Of a stretch of DNA of 36,962 bases, positions 1-6,342 are shown piece by piece (the first letter of the stretch is position 1; each line of letters begins with the position of its first letter). Made by a program: the position numbers and the translations under genes. This DNA comes from Deltaproteobacteria bacterium (lineage in GTDB: Bacteria; Desulfobacterota; Syntrophia; Syntrophales; Smithellaceae), in contig JAGVUJ010000072.1 in NCBI GenBank assembly GCA_019136325.1, positions 1 through 36,962 of the forward strand, in the 5' to 3' direction. Under the pieces are notes generated by a model. The model made no database searches and was not told the origin of the DNA. It worked only from the letters and a program-made list of their open reading frames with translations.

Positions 1-319
1 TGTAGAAGCGTGCCGAGGTTCCTACAGGCCTCGTTAAACAGGTAGGAAACATATAATCGCAGACAACTACGATTACGCTTTAGCCGCTTAAGTCGGCTAA
101 CGTTCCACCCGGTTCTCCTGTCGGCCGGAATGGAACGTCATTTAGACAGGATAGCCAAACTTTTTGCCTGGGGAAGGGCGGCGAATCCTTACAGGATAGC
201 GCGGGGAGATCCGGCCTTAGGGAGCAAACCGGCGCGAAGGTTATAAAACGAAGGCTACGCACGTAGAAGCTCCAGCGGAAGGTTTTCGGACGCGGGTTCG
301 ACTCCCGCCGCCTCCACCA
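1..319 (+). ncRNA. ssrA: tmRNA (transfer-messenger RNA), 5' end cut off by window
   Basis: tmRNA rescues stalled ribosomes by adding a degradation tag. Seen directly: a resume codon GCA at 59-61 opens a tag reading frame A-D-N-Y-D-Y-A-L-A-A that ends at TAA 89-91. The RNA ends with a tRNA-like T arm (GGGTTCGACTCCC, about 293-305) and an acceptor strand ending in CCA at 317-319. Tags ending in ALAA are typical of proteobacteria. The 5' acceptor half (usually starting GGGG) lies before base 1, so the gene is incomplete here only because of the window edge. A 102-codon frame on the opposite strand is a by-product of RNA structure and was not called. Confidence 0.95.
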
Positions 320-378
320 GAAGGTAATCCAACAACATCCAAAGAAGTACAAAAACCCGTTAGAAATAGCGGGTTTTT
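296..378 (+). repeat. Left copy of tmRNA-3'-end direct repeat (attL-like)
   Basis: This 83-base stretch, from the T loop of the tmRNA through CCA and the following terminator, recurs at 1765-1847 with four substitutions and one single-base deletion. tmRNA 3' ends are well-known integration targets for tyrosine recombinases, so the two copies look like the ends of an integrated element. This copy keeps the intact CCTCCACCA end and a paired terminator stem, so it is the functional one. Confidence 0.8.
351..377 (+). terminator. Rho-independent terminator of ssrA
   Basis: AAAACCCG, a nine-base spacer and CGGGTTTT form a short stem followed by a run of T. It lies 32 bases after the tmRNA CCA end. 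Confidence 0.75.
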
Positions 379-420
379 TCTTGTTCATTGGACACTTTGT
401 CTATGATTCATATATTATTA

Positions 421-456
421 CAAGATAAGTCTAGTAAAAATAGTAGACTTGTCTTG
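421..456. promoter_or_regulatory. Inverted repeat just upstream of the ATPase gene
   Basis: Arms 421-433 and 444-456 are complementary over 13 bases with a single G-T wobble, around a 10-base loop. The repeat ends 7 bases before the first possible start codon and has no T-run, so a terminator is unlikely. It could be an operator for autoregulation or an mRNA hairpin that blocks initiation; the sequence alone cannot decide. Confidence 0.5.
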
Positions 457-462
457 TAAAAT

Positions 463-1638
463 ATGTATAATGCGCTTATGGCCAAATTATATGAAAGATC
501 CTTTGTGACTCAACTGGAGCAGCGCTTTTCAGTGGGCCAGCCACTGATTCAAGTGCTGGTTGGTCCGCGCCAAGTCGGGAAAACAACGGGGATTCAACAA
601 CTTTTAGCCCGTTATCCCAACGCTACCCATTATGCCAATGCCGATGATATTTTGACGACGGATCGCACCTGGCTTCTGGAACAGTGGCAAAAAGCGTCGC
701 TCTCCGGAAAAAAGACACTGCTGGTGATTGACGAAATTCAAAAAGTTGCAAACTGGTCGGAAACCATAAAATCTTTATGGGACAGAGCACCCAAAACATT
801 GCGTGTGATTCTTTTGGGATCCAGTTCATTGCAGTTACAGAAAGGACTTTCGGAGAGCCTTGCCGGCCGTTTTGAATTAATCAAAACTTATCAGTGGACA
901 TATGAAGAAATGAAACGCGCTTTCAAATACAACCTGGAGCGTTATTTAACCTATGGCGGTTATCCGGGAGCAGTCACCTTTGAAGACGATTATGACCGAT
1001 GGTATGCCTATTTGAAAGACTCCATCATTGAAGCAGTTGTCGGCAAGGATATTCTACATAACCATAAGGTTGGCAATCCTGCTCTGTTTCGTCAGGCATT
1101 CGAAATATTGTGCCATTACCCGGCGCAAGAAATTAGTTATACCAAGCTGCTGGGACAACTTCAGGACAAGGGGAATACTGATCTGGTTAAATATTATATT
1201 GAGCTTTATTCCGGAGCATTTCTTATTCATTCGCTGGAAAAATATTCAACAAAGAGTCATTTGACACGGGGATCAAGTCCCAAAATACTGATTTCCTGCC
1301 CCGCCTTATATGCGATGAATGAAGGGCCGCATGTTCTTAATGATCCGGAAAAAAGGGGACGAATCTTCGAGGCTGCGGTAGGCGCTCAGCTTCTTCAACA
1401 GCCCGGCAAGCTTTATTATTGGCGCGAGAAGCAGGAAGAGGTTGATTTTGTATACACCTATCAGGGACAACTTTATGCCGTGGAGGTCAAATCCGGCAGG
1501 CGTAAATTGTCCCGGGGCTTAAATGTCTTTACGAAAAAGTATCCGAAAGCGTATCCTGTTATAATCACGCCGGACAATTATGCCGCGTTTTCAGAAAACC
1601 CACGGAATTTTCTGAACGCGATGATCAATCAAAAATAA
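463..1638 (+). CDS. AAA+ ATPase with DUF4143 C-terminal domain
   Basis: A P-loop ATPase of the widespread archaeal/bacterial family that pairs an AAA_14 domain with a DUF4143 domain. Walker A is GPRQVGKTT (residues 34-42) and Walker B is LLVIDE (86-91). The C-terminal region has YYWREKQEEVDFV followed by AVEVKSGR, the E-V-D...E-V-K pattern typical of the nuclease-like end of this family. Length (391 aa) fits the family. The biochemical role of these proteins is poorly known; many sit on mobile or accessory DNA. Start is uncertain: ATG at 463 or the in-frame ATG at 478 (MAKLYER), neither with a clear ribosome-binding site. It is the only gene between the two tmRNA-end repeats, with a 13-bp inverted repeat directly upstream. 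It is intact, so it was either recently acquired or is maintained. Confidence 0.85.
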   Translation: MYNALMAKLYERSFVTQLEQRFSVGQPLIQVLVGPRQVGKTTGIQQLLARYPNATHYANADDILTTDRTWLLEQWQKASLSGKKTLLVIDEIQKVANWSETIKSLWDRAPKTLRVILLGSSSLQLQKGLSESLAGRFELIKTYQWTYEEMKRAFKYNLERYLTYGGYPGAVTFEDDYDRWYAYLKDSIIEAVVGKDILHNHKVGNPALFRQAFEILCHYPAQEISYTKLLGQLQDKGNTDLVKYYIELYSGAFLIHSLEKYSTKSHLTRGSSPKILISCPALYAMNEGPHVLNDPEKRGRIFEAAVGAQLLQQPGKLYYWREKQEEVDFVYTYQGQLYAVEVKSGRRKLSRGLNVFTKKYPKAYPVIITPDNYAAFSENPRNFLNAMINQK

Positions 1639-1691
1639 ACCCGATCAGACTTTTCACCAAAATGAAGTCACGAATAGCAAATATGCAACAT

Positions 1692-1711
1692 GGGGGTATA
1701 TTGGGGGGTAT
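1692..1711. other. Tandem G-rich GGGGGTAT motif near the right repeat
   Basis: Two closely spaced G5-6 TAT units lie 54 bases before the right tmRNA-end repeat. The position would suit a recombinase arm site or the remnant 5' end of an integrase gene: ATG at 1690 reads M-G-V-Y-W-G-V and then stops. No integrase domain is visible, so this is only a suggestion. Confidence 0.25.
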
Positions 1712-1764
1712 GAGGAAAAAGATGAACTTAGATAAGTCAATAATTCAAAATAGTTATAGAAAAT

Positions 1765-1847
1765 GTTCGACTCCCGCCGCCCCACCAGAAGGTAATCCAA
1801 CAAAATCCAAAGAAGTGTAAAAACCAGTTAGAAATAGCGGGTTTTTC
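1765..1847 (+). repeat. Right copy of tmRNA-3'-end direct repeat (attR-like)
   Basis: Second copy of the 296-378 sequence: T loop, CCGCC(T)CCACCA end, spacer and terminator stem. It has lost one T in the acceptor strand, and one stem base of the terminator is changed (CCCG to CCAG), so it is not a working tmRNA end. No other tmRNA sequence precedes it. It marks the far boundary of the 1.5 kb cassette. Confidence 0.8.
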
Positions 1848-1877
1848 ATTGATATATGCACCTGAAAAAGGAAACTT

Positions 1878-2447
1878 GTGAATGATGATATGAAAATAAT
1901 TATTGAAGACAGAATTCCTCATCAAGACGAATGTGAAGAGATGATGATCCGATATTCGATGTTGCCGAATATTGTTGATCACTCCCGCCAGGTTATGCGT
2001 GTTTGTCTGGCGATTACGGACAATCTTCATAAAGGCATTTCGGTAAATAGAGGACTGGTCATTGCTGCCGCATTGCTCCATGATATTACCAAGACACGGT
2101 CGCTTCAAACGAAAGAAAAGCACGCTTGGTCCGGTGGAATTCTTCTGCGAACGCTGGGATTTCCACGTATTGCTGAAATTGTCGAGCAACATGTAACCCT
2201 CTCTGATTTGAAGCTTGACGGACAAATCGAAGAAAGAGAAATCGTCTACTACGCCGACAAACGGGTCATGCATGACCGGGTGGTGAGCATCCATGAGAGA
2301 GTGGAAGACTTAATACGAAGATATGCTACCGGAGAAGATATTCGCAGACGCATTATGCAAAACAAAGAGCAAACACTGGCGGTTGAACGGAAAATTGCCC
2401 GATTTATGAAAATCGACATCAATGAAGTTATCAGGTCGATAGGTTGA
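1878..2447 (+). CDS. HD-domain metal-dependent phosphohydrolase (HDIG-type)
   Basis: A 189-aa single-domain HD protein. The metal-binding pattern is visible: H35 (VDHSRQV), H68-D69 (LLHDITK), H82, H105 and D127 (YYADKRV). Families with this layout hydrolyse phosphate mono- or diesters of nucleotides, often as phosphodiesterases, but the substrate cannot be read from sequence. The GTG start at 1878 is chosen because AAGGAAA (1867-1873) lies just upstream; the ATG at 1890 has no such site. It begins 30 bases after the attR-like repeat, so it is probably the original chromosomal neighbour of ssrA. Confidence 0.8.
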   Translation: MNDDMKIIIEDRIPHQDECEEMMIRYSMLPNIVDHSRQVMRVCLAITDNLHKGISVNRGLVIAAALLHDITKTRSLQTKEKHAWSGGILLRTLGFPRIAEIVEQHVTLSDLKLDGQIEEREIVYYADKRVMHDRVVSIHERVEDLIRRYATGEDIRRRIMQNKEQTLAVERKIARFMKIDINEVIRSIG

Positions 2448-2721
2448 GGATTCCCGTTTTTATAGAGAATCGTGAATGATTGAACTCGGGAATAATGTCA
2501 TGATCAGTAAGAAAGTAATGATACCTCTTCATTAAAGGCGCCGGCGATCATTTATTCCATCCGGAAAAAGGATGAAAGAAGTTCTGCCCTAAAACGTTCT
2601 CCACTTTGATGAACTCCAGGACATCCATCGTGGAAATCCTGTTGACGGGAAAGACGGTGTCTCTTATAATCTGCTTAAACGTGATCATTCAAATTTAAAA
2701 AAGCAATGAAACGGAGGATCT
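2448..2721. other. Intergenic; possible 46-codon minus-strand ORF at 2548-2688
   Basis: Nothing certain is seen here. On the minus strand an ATG at 2688 opens a 46-residue frame (MITFKQIIRDTVFPVNRIST..., ending FFHPFSGWNK) with protein-like composition, but without a recognisable ribosome-binding site. It may be a small gene, a gene remnant or chance. On the plus strand the region only supplies the ACGGAGG site for the next gene. Confidence 0.25.
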
Positions 2722-3096
2722 ATGGAAAATCTTTTTGATAAAATCAAAGGAAACCTGAAAAAAGGAATGGAAGAGGGTATTGCCGTCTTGCGTGAAGGAG
2801 CAAGCGTTGTATCCGTGAAAATGAACGAGCTTTCGGAAGAGGGAAAAAGACAATATAAGATGTTTAATCTGAATGTGAAAATACAGGACCAGATGAAAGA
2901 AATGGGCAGTATTGCCTATGCTCTCATCGATGCCGGAAAGAGCCTTGATCAGGATAAGAAGCTCAAGGCAGTTTACGCGAAAATCAAAAAACTTGAGTGG
3001 CAATTAAGTAAAATCGAAGGCGGCAAAAAAGCAAAAACAGCCGTTTCTAAAAAGACAGCCAAAAAAGCAGCCGCCGGGAAGCCGGTCAAACAATAA
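2722..3096 (+). CDS. Small coiled-coil protein with Lys/Ala-rich tail, unknown function
   Basis: 124 aa, not assigned to a known family. Residues 1-90 are highly charged and helix-prone (LFDKIKGNLKKGMEEGIAVL at the start; KLKAVYAKIKKLEWQLSKIE near residue 90), suggesting a coiled coil. The last 25 residues are a Lys/Ala repeat (KKTAKKAAAGK) like histone-H1-type or nucleoid-binding tails. No signal peptide or membrane segment is present. A strong ribosome-binding site (CGGAGG) lies at 2711-2716. A nucleic-acid-binding or structural role is possible but unproven. Confidence 0.7.
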   Translation: MENLFDKIKGNLKKGMEEGIAVLREGASVVSVKMNELSEEGKRQYKMFNLNVKIQDQMKEMGSIAYALIDAGKSLDQDKKLKAVYAKIKKLEWQLSKIEGGKKAKTAVSKKTAKKAAAGKPVKQ

Positions 3097-3219
3097 TAAA
3101 TTTGTCTCAACTTTTACAGAGCAACGGTTAAATTTATACGTTTGTAAATTTGAATGATGACAGAAACCGGGACTTTTTTGTGAATTGCCGGTGTCGCTAA
3201 GTAAAATCAATAAACGCCA

Positions 3220-4707
3220 TCAGTAGATATTACAAAGTCCTTCGCCTATAAATTCCCAGTGTTTCAAGTAATCCAGACGTTCTTTTTCTTCCATCATCGT
3301 ATCAATATCGGCTTTTGTCTTTAATGCATAGTTCCGATAAAATCTTCTGAAGATTTCGACCTCATCATCTTTTTTTATAAACAAATCCTGAAAACTTTTT
3401 ATAGATACTGGATTTGTCATTTTCACTTCGTAGACGGGTCTTTTCCCGATATACACATTTCTGCCGGCATTCAATGCGACTTTCACGCTCTGTTCATCAC
3501 CGCCCTGTCTTTCTGCCGTTAACTGCGGTGAGAAATAGACGATGATGAGATGATACTGATTGAAATCAATATGATTCAAAAGCGAGTGATGAACGAACAA
3601 ATCGTTTTTGTTTTCGTCGAAAAACCATAATTTTTTCCAACGCGTGTTTTTTTGAAATATTTTTACGAGTTTTTCGATATTGGCAGGCGTTTCCTCAATT
3701 TTCAATCCTCTGATAAAAAGCGATTCGGTCAATCCTTCATATCCGTTCCTCACATGAGACAGAAATCTTTCCTTGTACGCCTTTTTTTGAAATCTGTGTT
3801 TGTAGATTGCGCAGCAGTAATTAATGTTCAGTCCGATGTTACGGTCAAGGGCGTATCTCAAAATCCTCAATGCCGTCATTTCCGATTCCAGAACGGGAAT
3901 GTCGGGCTGGTGCAAAAACGTGTAGTGACGATCGATAAATTTCTTATAACAATATTGTGTGGCAAATAATTGATGTAAATTCAAATGCGCCACGCCTATG
4001 TCTTTCATTCGGGGTAGGCATCTTTTGAGGATTTTATAATCTTCCGGAATGACGGGAATTTCAACTGTAACCGTATCAATGATGCCGGCAGCAAACTCTA
4101 CGGCATTCAAATCATACTTTCTCGCTGCGATGTCAAACCGCACTTCGTTAAGGCCGGCTTTTTTCAGGGCGATCAACTTTTCCTTATTCACTAGATCGCC
4201 GTTTGAGTACATCCAGATATAGATTTCGCTGCCGATTCTTTCTCTGATTTTTCTGATATACGTCAGTATTTTCTCATACTGCAGCAGAGGTTCTCCGCCG
4301 GAGAAACTGACACCCTTAAATTTGAATGTTTTTAAATAATCGACGTAATCGTCCGGATCATCAAAGTGAATGCCAAAATCCGTTGGCGGTTGATTTTTTT
4401 TATTTTCCCTGTCCTGAGGGCAAAAAAAACAATTTGCCGTGCACAGGGAGCCAATAAAAAGGCACGACCATCCGCCGCCGCCGCAAATCATGCATCCCTC
4501 GGACAATTGCCCAAGAGTAATTTTATTTCCCAGAAAATTACTGGTCGTTCTGCCGGCAATAGATTGAAGCAATCTGTTTCTTTGAAGATGGGCCTTTTTT
4601 GCTTCTTCTTCCGAGAGCCACTTCATGTCATGATAAGCCCAACCGATATTTTCCCTGGCATACTGAAGGTCGATTTCCTTATTCCTCATATCGGTTTCCG
4701 CTTCCAT
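3220..4707 (-). CDS. Radical SAM enzyme, putative RiPP maturase
   Basis: Radical SAM proteins cleave S-adenosylmethionine at a [4Fe-4S] cluster to start radical chemistry. The cluster motif is C89-x3-C93-x2-C96 (CTANCFFCP), and the SAM-binding GGEP follows at 137-140. Just before the motif lies an unusual extra cysteine set, C72, C75 and C82 in SEGCMICGGGGWSCLF, which could hold a second cluster. A CC pair (INYCCAIY) lies in the C-terminal half, but there is no classical SPASM domain. Length is 495 aa. The gene follows the PqqD-like gene by 5 bases, and a short repeat-bearing peptide gene stands at the head of the same strand. This is the standard arrangement of a radical-SAM RiPP operon, so peptide modification is the likely role. 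The exact reaction is unknown. The second in-frame ATG (residue 7) is an alternative start. Confidence 0.8.
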   Translation of the reverse strand: MEAETDMRNKEIDLQYARENIGWAYHDMKWLSEEEAKKAHLQRNRLLQSIAGRTTSNFLGNKITLGQLSEGCMICGGGGWSCLFIGSLCTANCFFCPQDRENKKNQPPTDFGIHFDDPDDYVDYLKTFKFKGVSFSGGEPLLQYEKILTYIRKIRERIGSEIYIWMYSNGDLVNKEKLIALKKAGLNEVRFDIAARKYDLNAVEFAAGIIDTVTVEIPVIPEDYKILKRCLPRMKDIGVAHLNLHQLFATQYCYKKFIDRHYTFLHQPDIPVLESEMTALRILRYALDRNIGLNINYCCAIYKHRFQKKAYKERFLSHVRNGYEGLTESLFIRGLKIEETPANIEKLVKIFQKNTRWKKLWFFDENKNDLFVHHSLLNHIDFNQYHLIIVYFSPQLTAERQGGDEQSVKVALNAGRNVYIGKRPVYEVKMTNPVSIKSFQDLFIKKDDEVEIFRRFYRNYALKTKADIDTMMEEKERLDYLKHWEFIGEGLCNIY

Positions 4708-4712
4708 TCAAA

Positions 4713-5024
4713 TTAATTCGGGGGGATCGCAACAAGTATTTTTTTCTTCAGGAGTTTCCGCACAAAATCGGTTACATCCTTCTCAATCACTTTAGCGGGT
4801 GTTTCAAATTCGGACGCCAAAACAGCGATGATACTTTTCAGATTTCTTCTTCCATTCAGTTTTTTCCATACACGCTGTCCTGTTGCGTTCAGAATGTAAG
4901 GTTTATTTTCAGTATCGCCGGTGCCGGACGTCAGGGGAATGATGACGATAGAATTTTCCACTGTGCGCATCACGATGTCATCGGATGGGGCATAAACATC
5001 ATCCGGGGAGACTTGTTTTTTCAT
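4713..5024 (-). CDS. PqqD-like RiPP recognition element protein
   Basis: 103 aa. PqqD-family proteins are small winged-helix chaperones that hold the leader of a ribosomal peptide and present it to the radical SAM partner. Typical family features are visible: NKPYILNATGQRVWKKLNG (residues about 40-58), then a helix and a hydrophobic segment (SIIAVLASEFETPAKVIEKD) ending in DFVRKLLKKKILV. It is coded 5 bases upstream of the radical SAM gene, hence co-translated, and 150 bases downstream of the putative precursor gene. A weak AAGGT site precedes ATG 5024. Family assignment rests on pattern, not on a search. Confidence 0.8.
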   Translation of the reverse strand: MKKQVSPDDVYAPSDDIVMRTVENSIVIIPLTSGTGDTENKPYILNATGQRVWKKLNGRRNLKSIIAVLASEFETPAKVIEKDVTDFVRKLLKKKILVAIPPN

Positions 5025-5083
5025 AAATGGACCTTACGCGGGAGTTGACAGGTTTGTGACAGAACGGTACAATTAACTATTTA

Positions 5084-5113
5084 GCCGGTTGAAAATGGAA
5101 ATTTACAACCGGC
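5084..5113 (-). promoter_or_regulatory. Hairpin between precursor and PqqD genes
   Basis: GCCGGTTG (5084-5091) pairs perfectly with CAACCGGC (5106-5113) around a 14-base loop. No T-run follows on the minus strand, so it is unlikely to stop all transcription. In RiPP operons such a hairpin often keeps precursor mRNA more abundant than enzyme mRNA. A second, smaller inverted repeat (GTATTG-GAT-CAATAC) lies at 5132-5146. Confidence 0.45.
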
Positions 5114-5174
5114 CTGTAAGCAAACCTCATTGTATTGGATCAATACCTCGATATAAAAATCGTCTATTGACCTG

Positions 5175-5348
5175 TTATATCAAGGTAGAAGGTGTCGGAG
5201 GAACACCTTTGGCGTACACCGTTCTTGCAGGTGCGGGAGGAACTCCCAAACCATTCAGTGCTTTTGCTCTCCGGTCCGTACCGGTGTTTCTTTTACTTTG
5301 CGCCGTTACGCTGATATCCGGTTTTTGCCACTGGTTGTTTTTCTTCAT
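5175..5348 (-). CDS. Putative RiPP precursor peptide with GVPPAP / GVPPTP repeats
   Basis: A 57-residue ORF read directly from the minus strand. It begins MKKNNQWQKPDISVTA, has a basic Lys/Arg-rich middle, and then carries two repeats of a Pro-rich motif: LGVPPAPARTVY and AKGVPPTPSTLI, the second at the C-terminus. It has a strong ribosome-binding site (AAGAGGAG, 6 bases before ATG) and a near-consensus promoter 30 bases further up. It heads a minus-strand unit with PqqD-like and radical SAM genes. A leader plus repeated C-terminal core is the classic design of a ribosomally made, modified peptide. There is no Cys in the peptide, so thioether formation is excluded. Epimerisation, C-C or C-O crosslinking or another radical modification would be candidates. 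The role is inferred from context and repeat structure. Confidence 0.7.
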   Translation of the reverse strand: MKKNNQWQKPDISVTAQSKRNTGTDRRAKALNGLGVPPAPARTVYAKGVPPTPSTLI

Positions 5349-5384
5349 TGATTTCTCCTCTTTTTGATAAGAAATTATTGGTAA

Positions 5385-5413
5385 TTTATAATAAGCAAAA
5401 CATTATATGTCAA
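5385..5413 (-). promoter_or_regulatory. Sigma-70-like promoter of the precursor gene
   Basis: On the minus strand TTGACA (5413-5408), a 17-base spacer and TATAAA (5390-5385). Transcription would start near 5378, about 30 bases before the precursor start codon. Confidence 0.65.
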
Positions 5414-5424
5414 GAATATATTCA

Positions 5425-5440
5425 TCGATAGATGTATCGA
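5425..5440. promoter_or_regulatory. Palindrome upstream of the precursor promoter
   Basis: TCGATA-GATG-TATCGA, a perfect 6-bp inverted repeat 11 bases upstream of the -35 element. The position suits an activator-type operator. No regulator gene is adjacent. The rest of 5441-5655 shows no gene or clear element. Confidence 0.4.
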
Positions 5441-5655
5441 ATGGCGTATATGCTTTTAAGGAACACGCCGTAACATTTTGCATACATCATCTCTATTGTT
5501 ACGTCGATATTGCAATTCTACACGACGGACGGGCAGTTGGACATTATTGAACGGTTGGGAGAATTCATTCGTTTCCCCCACTCCCCTTATTCGACGTCGT
5601 GATGTGTGTAATGGAATCAAAACCGGATGTTCGTTTCATGATAATGCTTTTTTTT

Positions 5656-5699
5656 ATAATAAAAACCCCCCTCAAGTCGTCCAGACCTTGAAGGGGGGT
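5656..5699 (-). terminator. Strong terminator after the small membrane-protein gene
   Basis: Arms 5665-5676 (ACCCCCCTCAAG) and 5687-5699 pair with one bulged base. On the minus strand the stem is followed by TTTTTATTAT. It lies 79 bases downstream of the stop codon at 5778 and isolates that gene from the RiPP-like locus. Confidence 0.75.
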
Positions 5700-5777
5700 C
5701 TCCTCTGGGTTAACAGATCATGTTCTTATGATAAATGGATTTCCAAGTATCCGTATTTTATGATTCTGTTTGTATAT

Positions 5778-5940
5778 CTAGCTCACAATTGTTTTCACCG
5801 TTTCGATGACCGGGTTGGTGAACAGCGCCATCAGAATGGTGTAGAGCGCGAAGATCCCGACCACTTCACCGACATACATCTTGTCATATTTGCGTTTCAG
5901 AGAAACAAGAATCAAATGCTGTTGCCATTGTTTTTTTCAT
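5778..5940 (-). pseudogene. Small single-pass membrane protein gene with a 1-base frameshift
   Basis: A strong site GGAGGT stands 8 bases before ATG 5940. The start frame (MKKTMATAF...) stops after 18 codons. If the A7 run directly after the ATG had six A, the frame would continue MKKQWQQHLILVSLKRKYDK, followed by a membrane-like segment MYVGEVVGIFALYTILMALF and the end VIETVKTIVS, 53 aa in all, with a terminator 79 bases on. The intact downstream frame, good signals and terminator say this was a real gene. The extra base may be a sequencing error, phase-variation slippage at the homopolymer, or decay. I do not recognise the family. Confidence 0.55.
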
Positions 5941-6071
5941 GATCTGTTACCTCCGTTTGCCTGTATTTGCATTTAAAATAATGAAAATATCGTGCCAGGT
6001 TATTGTAAAGAAACAAAAAATATTCTATCTGCATGAAATATATACATAATCATAAAACGATGAAATGATGC

Positions 6072-6087
6072 GGATGAATATTCATCC
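6072..6087. promoter_or_regulatory. Perfect 16-bp palindrome
   Basis: GGATGAATATTCATCC is self-complementary without a spacer, as expected for a dimeric regulator site. Confidence 0.35.
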
Positions 6088-6163
6088 TTATTTTTCCGTT
6101 TGATTAACGATGAATCGTTCAATCCGTTGAACGAAATGTGAAGATTTAATGATGCCAATGATT

Positions 6164-6181
6164 CATTGACCGCGGTCAATG
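6164..6181. promoter_or_regulatory. Perfect 18-bp palindrome
   Basis: CATTGACCGCGGTCAATG is completely self-complementary. Together with its neighbours it suggests a transcription-factor operator or a structured short RNA upstream of the gene at 6343. Confidence 0.4.
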
Positions 6182-6184
6182 CAG

Positions 6185-6208
6185 CCCGTCATGTCTCACG
6201 GGATTTTT
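6185..6208 (+). terminator. Terminator-like hairpin with T-run
   Basis: CCCGT (6185-6189) pairs with ACGGG (6198-6202), followed by ATTTTTT. The stem is short (5 bp). No coding gene ends upstream on the plus strand, so it might end a small RNA or a leader transcript arising within 6000-6180. Confidence 0.4.
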
Positions 6209-6342
6209 TATATCGTTTTAAAATCTGCTTATTGTTTTTCTAAGAAAAATAATGACGAAAAAACAAAAATTACAGAACTCCAGATTAATATGTGATATAG
6301 GGCTGACGTTTAATTAAAAGAATGGCGATGGAGGGATAATTC

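Larger units (their letters stand above)
5941..6342. other. 400-base intergenic region rich in palindromes
   Basis: No gene was found. The stretch from 6072 to 6202 holds several dyad elements (listed separately where clear), including AACGAT-GA-ATCGTT at 6106-6119 and TTCAA-TCCG-TTGAA at 6118-6131. The right end supplies a GGAGGG ribosome-binding site for the gene at 6343. Confidence 0.4.

Noticed and set aside
80..388. 102-codon minus-strand frame over the tmRNA
   Set aside because: It lies on the antisense of a structured RNA and its terminator, and has no ribosome-binding site or protein-like motif.
1737..2294. 185-codon minus-strand frame opposite the HD gene
   Set aside because: The HD gene on the plus strand has a complete metal-binding motif set and RBS; this frame runs into the attR repeat and shows no family pattern.
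5089..5367. 92-codon plus-strand frame over the precursor gene
   Set aside because: It has no RBS. The minus strand there has promoter, RBS, repeats and operon context.
5478..5942. 154-codon plus-strand frame
   Set aside because: It spans a minus-strand terminator and is the complement of the small membrane-protein gene; composition is not protein-like.
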